Shown here piece after piece: positions 8,591-18,826 of a stretch of DNA of 64,000 bases. This DNA comes from Methyloligella halotolerans. GTDB lineage: Bacteria > Pseudomonadota > Alphaproteobacteria > Rhizobiales > Methyloligellaceae. The DNA is taken from the NCBI RefSeq assembly GCF_001708935.1, contig NZ_MASI01000004.1:186001-250000 (forward strand), in the 5' to 3' direction. Position numbers and translations under genes: made by a program. The notes under the pieces are model-generated. The model was not told the DNA's origin. It did not search any database and saw only the letters and a list, made by a program, of their open reading frames with translations. Every line of letters begins with the position of its first letter. The first letter of the stretch is position 1.

Positions 8591-9578
8591 CTAGAAGGCC
8601 GCGGCCAGATACATATCCAGCACAATTGCGGCGAAAACCACGAAGCCGAAATCCCGGTTGGAGCGGAAGCGCGCCAGACAGTTGTCGCCGTTGTCGATAT
8701 CAAGCGTGGCGACCTGCCAGAACAGATGCGCCCCCGCCGCGACCATCCCCAGCAGAAAGACGATCTCCGCCCCGCCCGCGAGGCCCGCCAGGGTGATCAG
8801 CGTCCAGGCCGCCGTGTATAAGCCCGTCAGCCATGTGCGGGTGCTGCGCCCGAATCGGAGCGAGGTGGATTTCAGCCCGATGAGGGCGTCGTCCTCCCGG
8901 TCCTGATGGCCGTAGATCGTATCGAATCCGATGATCCAGCAGATCGCTCCGCCATAAAGCAGCACCGCAGGAAGCGCCAGATAGCCCGTGACAGCGGCAA
9001 ACCCCATCAGCGCCCCAGCCGAATGCCATTCCCAGCACCGCCTGGGGCCAATAGCTGAAGCGCTTCACGAAGGGGTAGAGCGCCACGATCGGCAGCGCCA
9101 GGATGCCAAGCATCACGGTGAACGCGTTGAAGGAAAGCAAAACCGCCAGCCCCACGAGGCAGAGCAGCACCAGGAAGATCATGGCGGCCCGGACGCTGAC
9201 CTGACCGCTGGGGATTGGCCGGGAGCGGGTTCGCGCCACCTGGGCGTCGATCTCCCGATCCACGATGTCGTTATAGGTGCAGCCGGCTCCGCGCATGGCG
9301 AACGCCCCGATTGCGAACAGAACGAGCAGCCACGGATCGGGGAAAGCCGCGTCCCGGCTTCGTTCCGCCAGGGCCACCGACCAGAAGCATGGCATGGCGA
9401 GCAGCCAGAAGCCGATCGGCCGGTCCGCCCGCGCAAGTCGCAAATAGGGGAGCAGAAAGGCCGGGGCGTAACGGTCCGCCCAGTTCCCCTGAGGCGCATC
9501 CGCCACGCCGGCCATATCGCCAGCTTTGCTCTGTCCAACCGGACGTGTCATGTCTGAAGGCGTCCCATCTTCGTCCAT
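8591..9578 (-). pseudogene. ubiA: 4-hydroxybenzoate octaprenyltransferase UbiA, reading frame broken
   Basis: UbiA prenylates 4-hydroxybenzoate in ubiquinone synthesis and is a multi-spanning inner membrane protein. The first frame (from ATG 9578 or 9551) gives LARADRPIGFWLL, TYNDIVDREIDAQVARTRSR and IPSGQVS, the first Asp-rich motif of the family, and runs to FGWGA near 9012. The second frame continues MGFAAVTGYLALPAVLLY and GFDTIYGHQDREDD, the second Asp motif, to the stop at 8591. The break falls in a GC dinucleotide run (9005-9013); restoring two bases joins WGA to LMGFAAVTG as expected and gives a normal length of about 329 residues. Because ubiquinone synthesis depends on this gene, an assembly error is more likely than a true pseudogene. 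Confidence 0.85.
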
Positions 9579-9637
9579 ATAGGCCTTGTGCGCGAAAATT
9601 ACCGCCCCGGAAGCCTGCAAACTCCATACCGATCCAC

Positions 9638-10393
9638 ATGCGAACCGACTCGCCGTCCAGACCGCCAAACAAGCTTCAGAGGTTGTATGTGGATGCGCCG
9701 CTTGCCGAAGGCGCCAGGGTGGAGATTTCCGGCGCCCAGGCTCACTACATCGTCAACGTGATCCGACTCAAGGCCGGGGATAGCATTCTCCTCTTCAACG
9801 GGCGTGACGGCGAATGGCACTCCGTGATCTCGGAGGCCAGGAAGGGCACGGCCGTTCTCAGGAGCGAAGAGCAAACGCGCCAGCAGGCGGAAGGTCCGGA
9901 CCTCCATTATCTTTTTTCGCCCCTGAAGCGCGCGCGCCTCGACTACATGGCCCAGAAGGCGACCGAGATGGGCGCGAGCCTGCTGCGCCCGGTCATCATG
10001 CGCCATACCGTTGCGGAGCGTCTCAAGCTCGACCGCCTCCAGGCCAATGCAGTGGAAGCCGCCGAGCAATGCGGGCTGTTGCGCGTGCCCGAGGTGGCCG
10101 AGCCGGTCAAGCTGCCGAAGCTCCTGGACGAATGGAACCCGGACCGACCCATCGTCTTCGCCGACGAGACGGCCTCCATCGCATCGCCCATCGCCGCGCT
10201 GTCGGCGCTCAAGCCCCAGCCGGTCGCGCTTCTTATCGGTCCGGAAGGCGGCTTTCACGAAGAGGAAAAAGCGGCCTTGCTTGAAAAGCCTTTCGTGGTT
10301 CCCATCTCGCTGGGACCGAGGGTTATGCGCGCCGACACCGCCGCTGTCGCTGCTTTGGCCCTGGTCAATGCCGTAATCGGCGATTGGCGATAG
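9638..10393 (+). CDS. rsmE: 16S rRNA (uracil-1498-N3)-methyltransferase
   Basis: RsmE methylates U1498 of 16S rRNA with S-adenosylmethionine. The 251-residue product has the N-terminal PUA-like domain (residues about 12-80, with AHYIVNVIRLKAGDSILLFNG) and a SPOUT methyltransferase domain carrying QKATEMG, EAAEQCGLLRVP, LIGPEGGFHEEE and the knot-forming SLGPRVMRADTAAVAAL. The ATG at 9638 gives the conserved LQRLYVDAPL segment near the start; longer frames overlap ubiA on the other strand. It is divergent from ubiA with about 60 bases between starts, so the two may share a promoter region. gshA follows on the same strand. Confidence 0.93.
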   Translation: MRTDSPSRPPNKLQRLYVDAPLAEGARVEISGAQAHYIVNVIRLKAGDSILLFNGRDGEWHSVISEARKGTAVLRSEEQTRQQAEGPDLHYLFSPLKRARLDYMAQKATEMGASLLRPVIMRHTVAERLKLDRLQANAVEAAEQCGLLRVPEVAEPVKLPKLLDEWNPDRPIVFADETASIASPIAALSALKPQPVALLIGPEGGFHEEEKAALLEKPFVVPISLGPRVMRADTAAVAALALVNAVIGDWR

Positions 10394-10504
10394 ATGTTTA
10401 GAAACTTGCAAGGCCCGTCAGCCATACGCAATAAGATCAGCCGGTCTCTATAAGTCGCGTCCCGCCATCTTAGAGCCGGCCCCTCCAACCAACCGGAGTT
10501 CCCT

Positions 10505-11911
10505 ATGTCCACACGCGTGGATGGGCCTGCAAGCCCCACCATCGAATCGCGGGATGAGCTGGTCGCTGATCTGGAGAAGGGCTGCAAGCCGCCCGAGACG
10601 TGGCGCATCGGCACCGAGCACGAGAAGTTCGCCTTCTATCAGAAGGATCACACCCCGGTTCCCTATGAGGGTGATCGGGGCATCGGTGCGCTCCTTGCGG
10701 GGCTGCGGGAGCGGTTTGGCTGGGATCCGATCTACGAAAACGGCAATCTGATCGCTCTGAATCGCGCCGATTGCGACAAGGGCGGCTCCGTCACCCTGGA
10801 GCCTGGCGGCCAGCTCGAGCTTTCCGGCGCAACGCTGGAGACGGTGCATCAGACCTGCGAGGAAGTGCGCCAGCACCTCGTGGAGACCGAGGAGATCGGC
10901 GACGAGCTCGGTATCGGCTTCCTGGGTCTTGGCTTCTCACCCAAATGGACGTTGCGGCAAACGCCGATGATGCCCAAGGCGCGGTACCGCATCATGGCCG
11001 ATTACATGCCGAAGGTCGGCACCCTCGGCCGCGATATGATGTTTCGTACCGCGACGGTTCAGGTGAATCTCGATTTCGCCGACGAGGCCGACATGCTGGC
11101 GAAGCTCCGCGTGGGCCTCGCTCTCCAGCCCGTCGCCACGGCCCTCTTCGCAAACTCGCCTTTCACCGAAGGCCATCCCAACGGCTTCAAGTCCTACCGC
11201 GCGGAGATCTGGCGCGACACGGATCCGGAACGTACCGGCGGTCTGCCCCAAGCCTTCGACGACGATTTCGGCTTCGAGCGCTATGTGGACTACGCCCTCA
11301 ATGTGCCGATGTATTTCGTCTATCGCGACGGCCGGTATATCGATGTGGCCGGCGCATCGTTTAAGGATTTTCTGGACGGCAAGCTCACAGCCCTCCCCGG
11401 CGAGCGGCCCACCATGGCCGACTGGTCCGATCATCTCACGACCGCCTTCCCCGACGTGCGGCTCAAGCATTTCCTGGAGATGCGCGGCGCCGATGCGGGC
11501 CCGGTCCGCAATATCTGCGCCCTTTCCGCTTTCTGGGTCGGCCTCATCTACGACGCCCAGTCCCTCTCCGATGCCGCAGCGCTGATCGCCGACTGGACGG
11601 CGGAAGAACGCCTGGCCTTGCGGAATTCCGTGCCGGCCCGCGCCCTCGATGCGCCGTTCCGCGGCGGTACTGTCGCGGATGTCGCTGAAGACGTGCTCAG
11701 AATTTCCGAAGCGGGGTTGGAGCGGCGCGCCCGTCTCGATGCGAAGGGCAGGGACGAGCGCCACTTCTTGAAGCCTCTCCACGATTCCCTGGAGCACGGG
11801 GTGCCGGCCGACCGTCTTCTTGCCGCCTATGAAGGCCCTTGGCAGAGCGATATCGACCGAATCTTCACTGAAGAGGCCTACCGGATCAAGCCGTTCGCCC
11901 TCGCCGTCTGA
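10505..11911 (+). CDS. gshA: Glutamate-cysteine ligase (proteobacterial/plant type)
   Basis: Catalyses the first step of glutathione synthesis, joining glutamate and cysteine with ATP. The 468-residue protein belongs to the GCS2/plant-type family: WRIGTEHEKFAFY near residue 35, GGSVTLEPGGQLELSGA, the MPKARYRIM segment, and FRTATVQVNLDFADEADM. Family length is usual (about 450-460 residues). The ATG at 10505 follows an ACCGGAGT ribosome binding site. It lies 111 bases after rsmE and is probably transcribed separately. The candidate small RNA and strong terminator at 12045-12171 lie downstream, more than 130 bases after the stop. Confidence 0.93.
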   Translation: MSTRVDGPASPTIESRDELVADLEKGCKPPETWRIGTEHEKFAFYQKDHTPVPYEGDRGIGALLAGLRERFGWDPIYENGNLIALNRADCDKGGSVTLEPGGQLELSGATLETVHQTCEEVRQHLVETEEIGDELGIGFLGLGFSPKWTLRQTPMMPKARYRIMADYMPKVGTLGRDMMFRTATVQVNLDFADEADMLAKLRVGLALQPVATALFANSPFTEGHPNGFKSYRAEIWRDTDPERTGGLPQAFDDDFGFERYVDYALNVPMYFVYRDGRYIDVAGASFKDFLDGKLTALPGERPTMADWSDHLTTAFPDVRLKHFLEMRGADAGPVRNICALSAFWVGLIYDAQSLSDAAALIADWTAEERLALRNSVPARALDAPFRGGTVADVAEDVLRISEAGLERRARLDAKGRDERHFLKPLHDSLEHGVPADRLLAAYEGPWQSDIDRIFTEEAYRIKPFALAV

Positions 11912-12044
11912 TACCCATTGAATTTTGCTTCTGCCCAGAGGTCCGCTGGGGCAGGGCTGAGCCGGCTGTATCCGGTCGATTAATCAGTTTCCGATAAGAA
12001 TGCTTCGGTTTGGGCGAAAAATCTGCTATAGGATCGCTTGAAAG

Positions 12045-12171
12045 CCCGGTCCGGTATATCCAAATAAGGACCTAGTTCTCCTCCCATCCGCTACCCTGCA
12101 CGGATGGGATGGACGTCCGTCCCCCGACGGATGCAGATCGGCGGTAGAGGCCTCTACCGCCGATCTTTTTT
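12045..12171 (+). ncRNA. Candidate small RNA with three hairpins and CUCCUCCC motif
   Basis: The 384-base gap between convergent gshA and the IalB gene contains a stack of three clean hairpins on the plus strand. The first pairs CCCATCCG (12083-12090) with CGGATGGG (12101-12108). The second pairs TCCGTC (12116-12121) with GACGGA (12126-12131). The third is the terminator at 12136-12171. A CTCCTCCC anti-Shine-Dalgarno-like run lies at 12078-12085 just before or at the base of hairpin one, a feature known in several alphaproteobacterial sRNA families. A possible -10 (TATAGG, 12027-12032) lies upstream but no convincing -35 is seen, so the 5' end is a guess. It could instead be an elaborate 3' UTR of gshA. 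Confidence 0.5.
12136..12171 (+). terminator. Rho-independent terminator, 15-bp perfect stem and six Ts
   Basis: GATCGGCGGTAGAGG (12136-12150) is followed at once by its exact reverse complement (12151-12165) and then by six T residues (12166-12171). It is a textbook intrinsic terminator oriented on the plus strand. It lies 225 bases beyond the gshA stop, further than expected for a simple gshA terminator, which is part of the argument for an independent transcript ending here. Confidence 0.9.
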
Positions 12172-12295
12172 GTGCGGTGGTCTATCCCTGAAAATTCGTT
12201 GGATGCGGCGCGCCGGCAACCGGCTGAGCCTTCGCGGCCAAGCCTTAGCCCGGTCAAGAGGCTGAGCCGGGGAATCCGCCGATAAGCGTCGGTGG

Positions 12296-12862
12296 TTATT
12301 TCACTGCGTTCGTGCCGCTCGAGAAGCCCTCGAGCGAAACCGGAATACCGATGCCGGATTCGTAGGTGTCGAAGATGATGAAAACGGCCTGCTTGCCGGA
12401 CTTCATCTTTTTCACGACCTCGTCCTGCAGCACGACCTCTGCGATGCATCCGTTGCGGCTGCATTTCAGGAACGGGGCGTTGCCGACGTCTTCGCCGTCG
12501 ATCTTCAGGCCGAGCCCGGTCGGCAGCAGAACGCCGAGAGGCACTACGACGCGCAGGAGCTGCTTGTCCTCACCCACCGCTTTGTAAAACACGACCGTGA
12601 GTCCGACATTGGGACGGTCCTCCGCGGTCACGCTCTGCACCAGGGCGCATTTCTCCTCGCTGGCGCCGGGCGGCGTCCGGCAGCTCACCTGCCACGCGCC
12701 GTGGGTCTCCTTGATCACGCTGCCGGGGCCGGTGATTCCCCCAGCCTCTTCTTCGTCCTTCCCCTGGGCCAATGCCGGCCCATGCAACGCCACGACTGTG
12801 AAGATCGCGATGAGGGCCGCGCGGCAAGGCAGGGCGAGGCCGGAGAGACGGGGCAAGGTCAT
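12296..12862 (-). CDS. Invasion-associated locus B (IalB) family secreted protein
   Basis: A 188-residue exported protein of the IalB family, named after a Bartonella factor linked to erythrocyte invasion but widespread in free-living Hyphomicrobiales. It has a signal peptide (residues 1-32, hydrophobic stretch ending at ALAQ), then HGAWQVSC, CALVQSVT, LRVVVPLGVLLPTGLGLKIDG and FLKCSRNGCIAEVVL, the last with a Cys pair. These are the usual conserved blocks. The ATG at 12862 starts the signal peptide; the longer frame (to 12955) looks non-coding. It is a single gene convergent with gshA and the sRNA region. The family name does not show that this organism is invasive. Confidence 0.88.
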   Translation of the reverse strand: MTLPRLSGLALPCRAALIAIFTVVALHGPALAQGKDEEEAGGITGPGSVIKETHGAWQVSCRTPPGASEEKCALVQSVTAEDRPNVGLTVVFYKAVGEDKQLLRVVVPLGVLLPTGLGLKIDGEDVGNAPFLKCSRNGCIAEVVLQDEVVKKMKSGKQAVFIIFDTYESGIGIPVSLEGFSSGTNAVK

Positions 12863-13393
12863 GGATGAAGGATGCTCGATTTGAAACGGGTGGAAGGTCC
12901 GGCCGGCAGGGCGGCGCGAATGGGCCAAGCTAGCGGAGGAAGCCCCGCGCTGCAAAGCGTTAGATACGGCAGGAAGCCTAGCATTCCGGCTGCCTTGAAG
13001 AAGGATTGAGGCTAAAATTCGTCTGGTGGACGAAGGTCTTGTGGCGCCGTTCGATCGGCGATCCCCCTAAGCTGCGAAGCCATTGGGCTTTCGGTAAAAA
13101 ATCCCCTGCATCAGGCGTGAATATGCCGCATCGTCTGGGAAGGATGAGTATTGCCAATCTATATCGTTTATGATTTTTACACGGTAAAAGAGCTGCCGGG
13201 CGATGCGCTCCGCGGGCCGTAAGCAAGAACAGAGTTTGGGGGGACCGCCTTATCGCGATCGAGCGGATTGCGAGGCCCATTCTTTGTCCAAATGCCGGCT
13301 CAATCACTTGCGCAACGACGCAGCCCTGGAGGTTAGCGCACGGTATTCGACCGGGTGAGATGGTCGAATTGGGGCAGACTGAGGAGTGTGAGA
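12863..13393. other. Long intergenic region upstream of the cox operon
   Basis: A 531-base gap between the divergent IalB gene and coxB. No ORF in it looks real. It contains an AT-richer patch at about 13130-13190 and a ribosome binding site GAGGAG at 13381-13386 for coxB. I see no clear FNR box, known riboswitch or tRNA. Promoters for both divergent genes should be in this region, but I cannot place them reliably. Confidence 0.6.
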
Positions 13394-14269
13394 ATGGGGA
13401 CCTTCAATCGATATTTTGCGGGCGTTTTGGCTCTCGCGGCGCTGACGTTCAGCGGCCCGGCCTCCGCCGAATTGGGCAGGGCGGCCCCGTGGCAGCTCGG
13501 CCTGCAGGAAGCCGCTTCCCCGATTATGGAGCAGATCCACAGCTTCCATAATTTCGTCACGGCGATCATCGTCGTCATCACGCTTTTCGTGCTCGTGCTG
13601 CTCGGCTGGGTGATGTTCCGCTACAATGAAAAGCGGAACCCGGTTGCCTCGCGCACCTCTCACCACACCATGCTCGAGGTCGTCTGGACCATCGTCCCGA
13701 TCCTGATCCTCGTGGCGATCGCTATTCCCTCCTTCCGTCTCCTCTTCGCCCAGTACGACTATCCGAAGGCCGACGTCACCATCAACGCGACGGGCCACCA
13801 GTGGTACTGGAGCTACGAGTATCCCGACGAGGAGATCCAGTTCGACTCCCTGATGCTTGCCGACAACCAGCTTAAGGAAGGCCAGCCGCGTCTTCTGTCC
13901 GTCGACAACGAGGTTGTCGTGCCGGTCGGCAAGAACGTCCTTGTCCAGGTGAAGTCCACCGACGTGATCCATGACTGGGCCATGCCGTCCTTCGGCATCA
14001 AGGTCGATGCGGTCCCCGGCCGTCTCCAGACCACCTGGTTCCGCGCCGAGAAGGAAGGCACGTTCTACGGCCAGTGCTCCGAGCTCTGCGGGCGCAACCA
14101 CGCGTTCATGCCCATCGCGGTGCGTGTCGTCAGCGAGGAGGAATACGCCAAGTGGGTCGCCGAGACCAAAGAGGCGGCTCTGGACGACGGCAAGAGCGTC
14201 GCCGGCGCTGAACCCGCCGGTGAGCCGGATGCCGACGACGGCGACAAGCTCGCCGCGATCGAGAATTAG
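13394..14269 (+). CDS. coxB: Cytochrome c oxidase subunit II
   Basis: Subunit II of the aa3-type cytochrome c oxidase, carrying the CuA centre that receives electrons from cytochrome c on the periplasmic side. The 291-residue protein has an N-terminal signal sequence (ending near ASA), two membrane helices (about residues 50-75 and 95-120) and a cupredoxin domain with HQWYWSYEYPD, MPSFGIKVDAVPGR and the CuA ligands in GQCSELCGRNHAFMPI. The ATG at 13394 is preceded by GAGGAG with 7-base spacing, so it is preferred over the ATG at 13355. It is first in the operon coxB-coxA-ctaB-coxF-ctaG-coxC. A charged Asp-rich tail follows the cupredoxin domain. Confidence 0.97.
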   Translation: MGTFNRYFAGVLALAALTFSGPASAELGRAAPWQLGLQEAASPIMEQIHSFHNFVTAIIVVITLFVLVLLGWVMFRYNEKRNPVASRTSHHTMLEVVWTIVPILILVAIAIPSFRLLFAQYDYPKADVTINATGHQWYWSYEYPDEEIQFDSLMLADNQLKEGQPRLLSVDNEVVVPVGKNVLVQVKSTDVIHDWAMPSFGIKVDAVPGRLQTTWFRAEKEGTFYGQCSELCGRNHAFMPIAVRVVSEEEYAKWVAETKEAALDDGKSVAGAEPAGEPDADDGDKLAAIEN

Positions 14270-14305
14270 TCAGCGCGGCAACGCGCCTGGGATTTGAAGA
14301 CCTAA

Positions 14306-15946
<1,641 letters not shown>

Positions 15947-16009
15947 GACCAAAGGACCGGCGCCGTCCCAATCGGGCGCGCCGGTCCAGGACTTGCTGAG
16001 TAGGTGAGA

Positions 16010-16963
16010 ATGTCGGACGTCTCCCAGACATATACGCAAGGCCTCGATGCCGCTCCCGGCGGCGAGGTCGGCGATTTCGTGGAGCTGCTGAAGCCCCGGG
16101 TCATGTTCCTGGTGGTCTTCACGGGTCTGGTCGGACTCGTTGCGGCGCCCGTGCCGCTACATCCGATTCTCGCCATCGCGGCGCTGCTCTGCATTGCCGT
16201 CGGCTCGGGCGCTGCCGGTGCTTTGAACATGTGGTTCGACGCTGATATCGACCAGCACATGGAGCGCACCGCCACCCGGCCGATCCCGCAAGGCAGGGTC
16301 ACCGAGAGCGAGGCGCTCACCTTTGGCGCTATCCTGTCCATCGGTGCCGTGGGATGCCTCGGCCTCATGGTCAATTGGCTGTCCGCCGGGCTGCTCGCGC
16401 TGACCATCGGCTTCTATGTCTTCGTCTACACCATGTGGCTGAAGCGCTGGACGCCTCAGAATATCGTGATCGGCGGCGCCGCCGGCGCCATGCCGCCCAT
16501 GATCGGTTGGGCCGCGGCCACCGGCAGCATCAGCCTCGATCCCATCGTGCTTTTCCTGATCATCTTCATCTGGACGCCGCCCCATTTCTGGGCCCTGGCC
16601 ATCTGCCGGTCCAAGGAATACGAGCGTGCCGGCGTGCCGATGCTTCCCGTCACCCACGGCGATGACCACACCCGCAACCAGATCCTGGTTTATAGTCTTC
16701 TGCTTGCGCCCCTGGGCTGCGTTCCCGCCCTGATCGGGCTTGGCGGCATGTTGTATCTCGTCTCTTCGGCGGTTCTCGGCGTGCTCTTCGTCGGCTTTGC
16801 CATCCGTTGCTGGCGCGTCCGCGAGGGCGAGGAGGGCCACCGCGTGGCCATGCAGCTCTTTGCCTATTCAGTGCTGTATCTCTTCTTGCTGTTCTCCATT
16901 CTGCTGGTGGAGAAGGGCTTCGGTATCGGTGGCGGTGCGCTGCCGGCGCTTTGGACGATCTGA
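16010..16963 (+). CDS. ctaB: Protoheme IX farnesyltransferase (heme O synthase)
   Basis: Converts heme b to heme o by adding a farnesyl group, the step before heme a in cytochrome oxidase assembly. The 317-residue membrane protein of the UbiA superfamily has LLKPRVMFLVVFTG, the Asp-rich motif NMWFDADIDQHMERTATRP and the second motif FIWTPPHFWALAI and Y-E-R-A-G-V-P-M-L-P. Nine hydrophobic segments are seen. The ATG at 16010 (MSDVSQTY) is chosen over a codon two residues earlier. Its TGA stop overlaps the ATG of coxF by one base, so the two are translationally coupled. Confidence 0.96.
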   Translation: MSDVSQTYTQGLDAAPGGEVGDFVELLKPRVMFLVVFTGLVGLVAAPVPLHPILAIAALLCIAVGSGAAGALNMWFDADIDQHMERTATRPIPQGRVTESEALTFGAILSIGAVGCLGLMVNWLSAGLLALTIGFYVFVYTMWLKRWTPQNIVIGGAAGAMPPMIGWAAATGSISLDPIVLFLIIFIWTPPHFWALAICRSKEYERAGVPMLPVTHGDDHTRNQILVYSLLLAPLGCVPALIGLGGMLYLVSSAVLGVLFVGFAIRCWRVREGEEGHRVAMQLFAYSVLYLFLLFSILLVEKGFGIGGGALPALWTI

Positions 16964-17106
16964 TGGAAGATGGGGACGAAGAATTCAAACGCCGCCGGCA
17001 CAAGCGAAACATCGCGATCGCTTTGGTGCTGGGCGGGCTCGTTGTGCTTTTCTTCATCGTCACCATCGTGCGGCTGGGCGGCAATGTCGCCAACCGCGCT
17101 ATATGA
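16963..17106 (+). CDS. coxF: Small CoxF-like cytochrome oxidase assembly protein
   Basis: A 47-residue ORF starting at the ATG that overlaps the ctaB stop (TGATG at 16961-16965). It has a charged N terminus (MEDGDEEFKRRRHKR), one hydrophobic helix (NIAIALVLGGLVVLFFIVTIV) broken into 21 residues at most, and a short tail RLGGNVANRAI. This size, topology and position between ctaB and ctaG fit the CoxF protein of alphaproteobacterial oxidase operons, whose exact role is unclear. Tight coupling on both sides supports it being translated. Confidence 0.8.
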   Translation: MEDGDEEFKRRRHKRNIAIALVLGGLVVLFFIVTIVRLGGNVANRAI

Positions 17107-17127
17107 CGTTGGGTGAGGATCATTCGC

Positions 17128-17742
17128 GTGACGAAGGATAACGATCAGACCGAGAAGACGCGGGCCCCGAAGGCGGCCCGCCACGGATTAGTGGCGCTCG
17201 GGCTCGCGGCCATCGTCGCCGGCATGGTTGGCCTGTCGTTTGCCGCCGTTCCGCTCTACCGCATCTTCTGCCAGCAGACTGGCTATGCGGGCACGCCTCA
17301 GCGCGCGAGCGTGGCGCCCGATCAGGTGAGCGACCAAACCGTCAACGTCCGCTTCGACGCCAACACGATGCCTGACATGCCGTGGCGCTTCGTGCCCGAG
17401 AAGAACGAGATGACCGTGCGCATCGGCGCGTCGAACCTCGCCTTCTTCAAGGCGACGAACCTGTCCGACGAACCGATCGTCGGTACGGCGGTCTTCAACG
17501 TCGCGCCCAACAGCGCGGCCCAGTATTTCAACAAGATCCAGTGCTTCTGCTTCACTCAGCAGCGGCTCGAGCCCGGCGAGACCATCGAGATGCCGGTCAC
17601 GTTCTTCATCGAACCCGGGTTCCTGGATAATGTCAGCACCAAGCACATTCAGGATATTACGCTCTCCTACACCTTCTATAGGGACAAGGGGCAGGGGGTT
17701 GCCGCCGCACCGGCGGAGAGCGGAGACAAGTCCGGTTCGTAA
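17128..17742 (+). CDS. ctaG: Cytochrome c oxidase assembly protein CtaG (Cox11)
   Basis: Periplasm-facing copper chaperone that inserts CuB into subunit I. The 204-residue product has an N-terminal membrane anchor (about residues 18-42), then PLYRIFCQQTGYAG, PWRFVPEKNEM and the copper-binding KIQCFCFTQQRLEPGE, with the expected CFCF cysteines and MPVTFFI. The GTG at 17128 is preferred because GAGG lies 9 bases upstream; another in-frame GTG at 17113 would add five residues but has no ribosome binding site. It is separated from coxF by about 20 bases. A Ser/Ala-rich short tail ends the protein. Confidence 0.95.
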   Translation: MTKDNDQTEKTRAPKAARHGLVALGLAAIVAGMVGLSFAAVPLYRIFCQQTGYAGTPQRASVAPDQVSDQTVNVRFDANTMPDMPWRFVPEKNEMTVRIGASNLAFFKATNLSDEPIVGTAVFNVAPNSAAQYFNKIQCFCFTQQRLEPGETIEMPVTFFIEPGFLDNVSTKHIQDITLSYTFYRDKGQGVAAAPAESGDKSGS

Positions 17743-17807
17743 GAGCTGGAGCGTATTGGGAGGGAGGCGCGTGGTTCGCCTCTAGAAGGGAAACAACGGA
17801 GCGCAAC

Positions 17808-18695
17808 ATGGCCGAGACCCACGCCAAACACCACGACTACCATCTGCTCGATCCGAGCCCATGGCCGATTGTCGGCTCGATTTCCGCCTTCGTCCTCGCC
17901 GTTGGCGCGGTGCAGTTCTTGATCTCCCACAAAGCGGGTGCGTCCGAGCCGCTGTGGCTCCTGCCGGGCATCATCCTGGTGTTCTTCACCATGATCGCGT
18001 GGTGGAGCGACGTCATCAAGGAAGGCCGGCAGAACGACCACACCCCGGTCGTGCAGCTCCATTTCCGCTACGGCATGATCCTGTTCATCGCCTCGGAGGT
18101 GATGTTCTTCGTCGCCTGGTTCTGGGCCTATTTCGACGTCGCGCTCTATCCCGACGAGGCTGTGACCTACGCCCGCACCGCGGTGACCGGCGGGGTCTGG
18201 CCGCCCGTTCCGAGCGCCGATACGGATGTCGCGGGCCTCGGCTGGTTCGCCAACACCTTCAACCCCTGGAGCCTGCCGCTGGTCAACACGTTGATCCTGC
18301 TGCTCTCGGGCACCACGGTCACCTACGCCCACCACGCTCTGCTTGAGAACAATCGCAAAGGCGTCGTGCGCGGCCTCATCGCCACCGTGATCCTGGGCAT
18401 GATCTTCACCGCCGGCCAGGTCTTCGAGTACCTGCACGCGGGCTTCAGCTTCAGCGATCACATCTACGGTTCGACCTTCTTCATGGCGACCGGCTTCCAC
18501 GGCTTCCATGTCATCGTTGGCACCATCTTCCTGGCCATTTGCCTGCTCCGTGCCTGGCGCGGCGCCTTCACGCCTGAGCGTCACTTCGGCTTCGAAGCGG
18601 CTGCCTGGTACTGGCATTTCGTGGACGTGGTCTGGCTCTTCCTGTTCGCCTCGATCTACATCTGGGGCGGGGGATCCGACTACCCGGCCCACTAG
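17808..18695 (+). CDS. coxC: Cytochrome c oxidase subunit III
   Basis: The 295-residue seven-helix subunit III of the aa3 oxidase, which stabilises the core complex and binds lipids. It shows the conserved HHDYHLLDPSPWPIVG N terminus, RYGMILFIASEVMFFVAWFW, NTLILLLSGTTVTYAHHAL, VFEYLHAGFSFSDHIYGS and FHGFHVIVGTIFLAIC, ending in AAWYWHFVDVVWLFLFASIYIWG. The ATG at 17808 lies 65 bases after ctaG. A hairpin (18716-18741) follows the stop. Confidence 0.98.
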   Translation: MAETHAKHHDYHLLDPSPWPIVGSISAFVLAVGAVQFLISHKAGASEPLWLLPGIILVFFTMIAWWSDVIKEGRQNDHTPVVQLHFRYGMILFIASEVMFFVAWFWAYFDVALYPDEAVTYARTAVTGGVWPPVPSADTDVAGLGWFANTFNPWSLPLVNTLILLLSGTTVTYAHHALLENNRKGVVRGLIATVILGMIFTAGQVFEYLHAGFSFSDHIYGSTFFMATGFHGFHVIVGTIFLAICLLRAWRGAFTPERHFGFEAAAWYWHFVDVVWLFLFASIYIWGGGSDYPAH

Positions 18696-18715
18696 GTCGC
18701 AGGAATGCAACTTCG

Positions 18716-18741
18716 AAGGGCGGCCCGAAACGGCCGCCCTT
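18716..18741 (+). terminator. Hairpin after coxC, weak terminator
   Basis: AAGGGCGGCC (18716-18725) pairs with GGCCGCCCTT (18732-18741) across a six-base loop. Only a mixed TTCTCGT run follows, so it may act as a partial terminator or an mRNA-stabilising element between coxC and the downstream DUF983-surf1 pair. Confidence 0.55.
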
Positions 18742-18826
18742 CTCGTATGAGCGGGGCTCCTGCGGTAGACTGCTCGCCCGGATCGCTCCGTAGGGAAGAC
18801 CGAAGCGCGCAGGGACCGCCGAACCA

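Noticed and set aside
12978-13307. A 109-codon minus-strand ORF in the gap before coxB
   Set aside because: Composition does not look coding, there is no ribosome binding site and no family resemblance; treated as intergenic.
13304-14101. A 265-codon minus-strand ORF across coxB
   Set aside because: It is antisense to a well supported oxidase subunit and has no start signal or domain.
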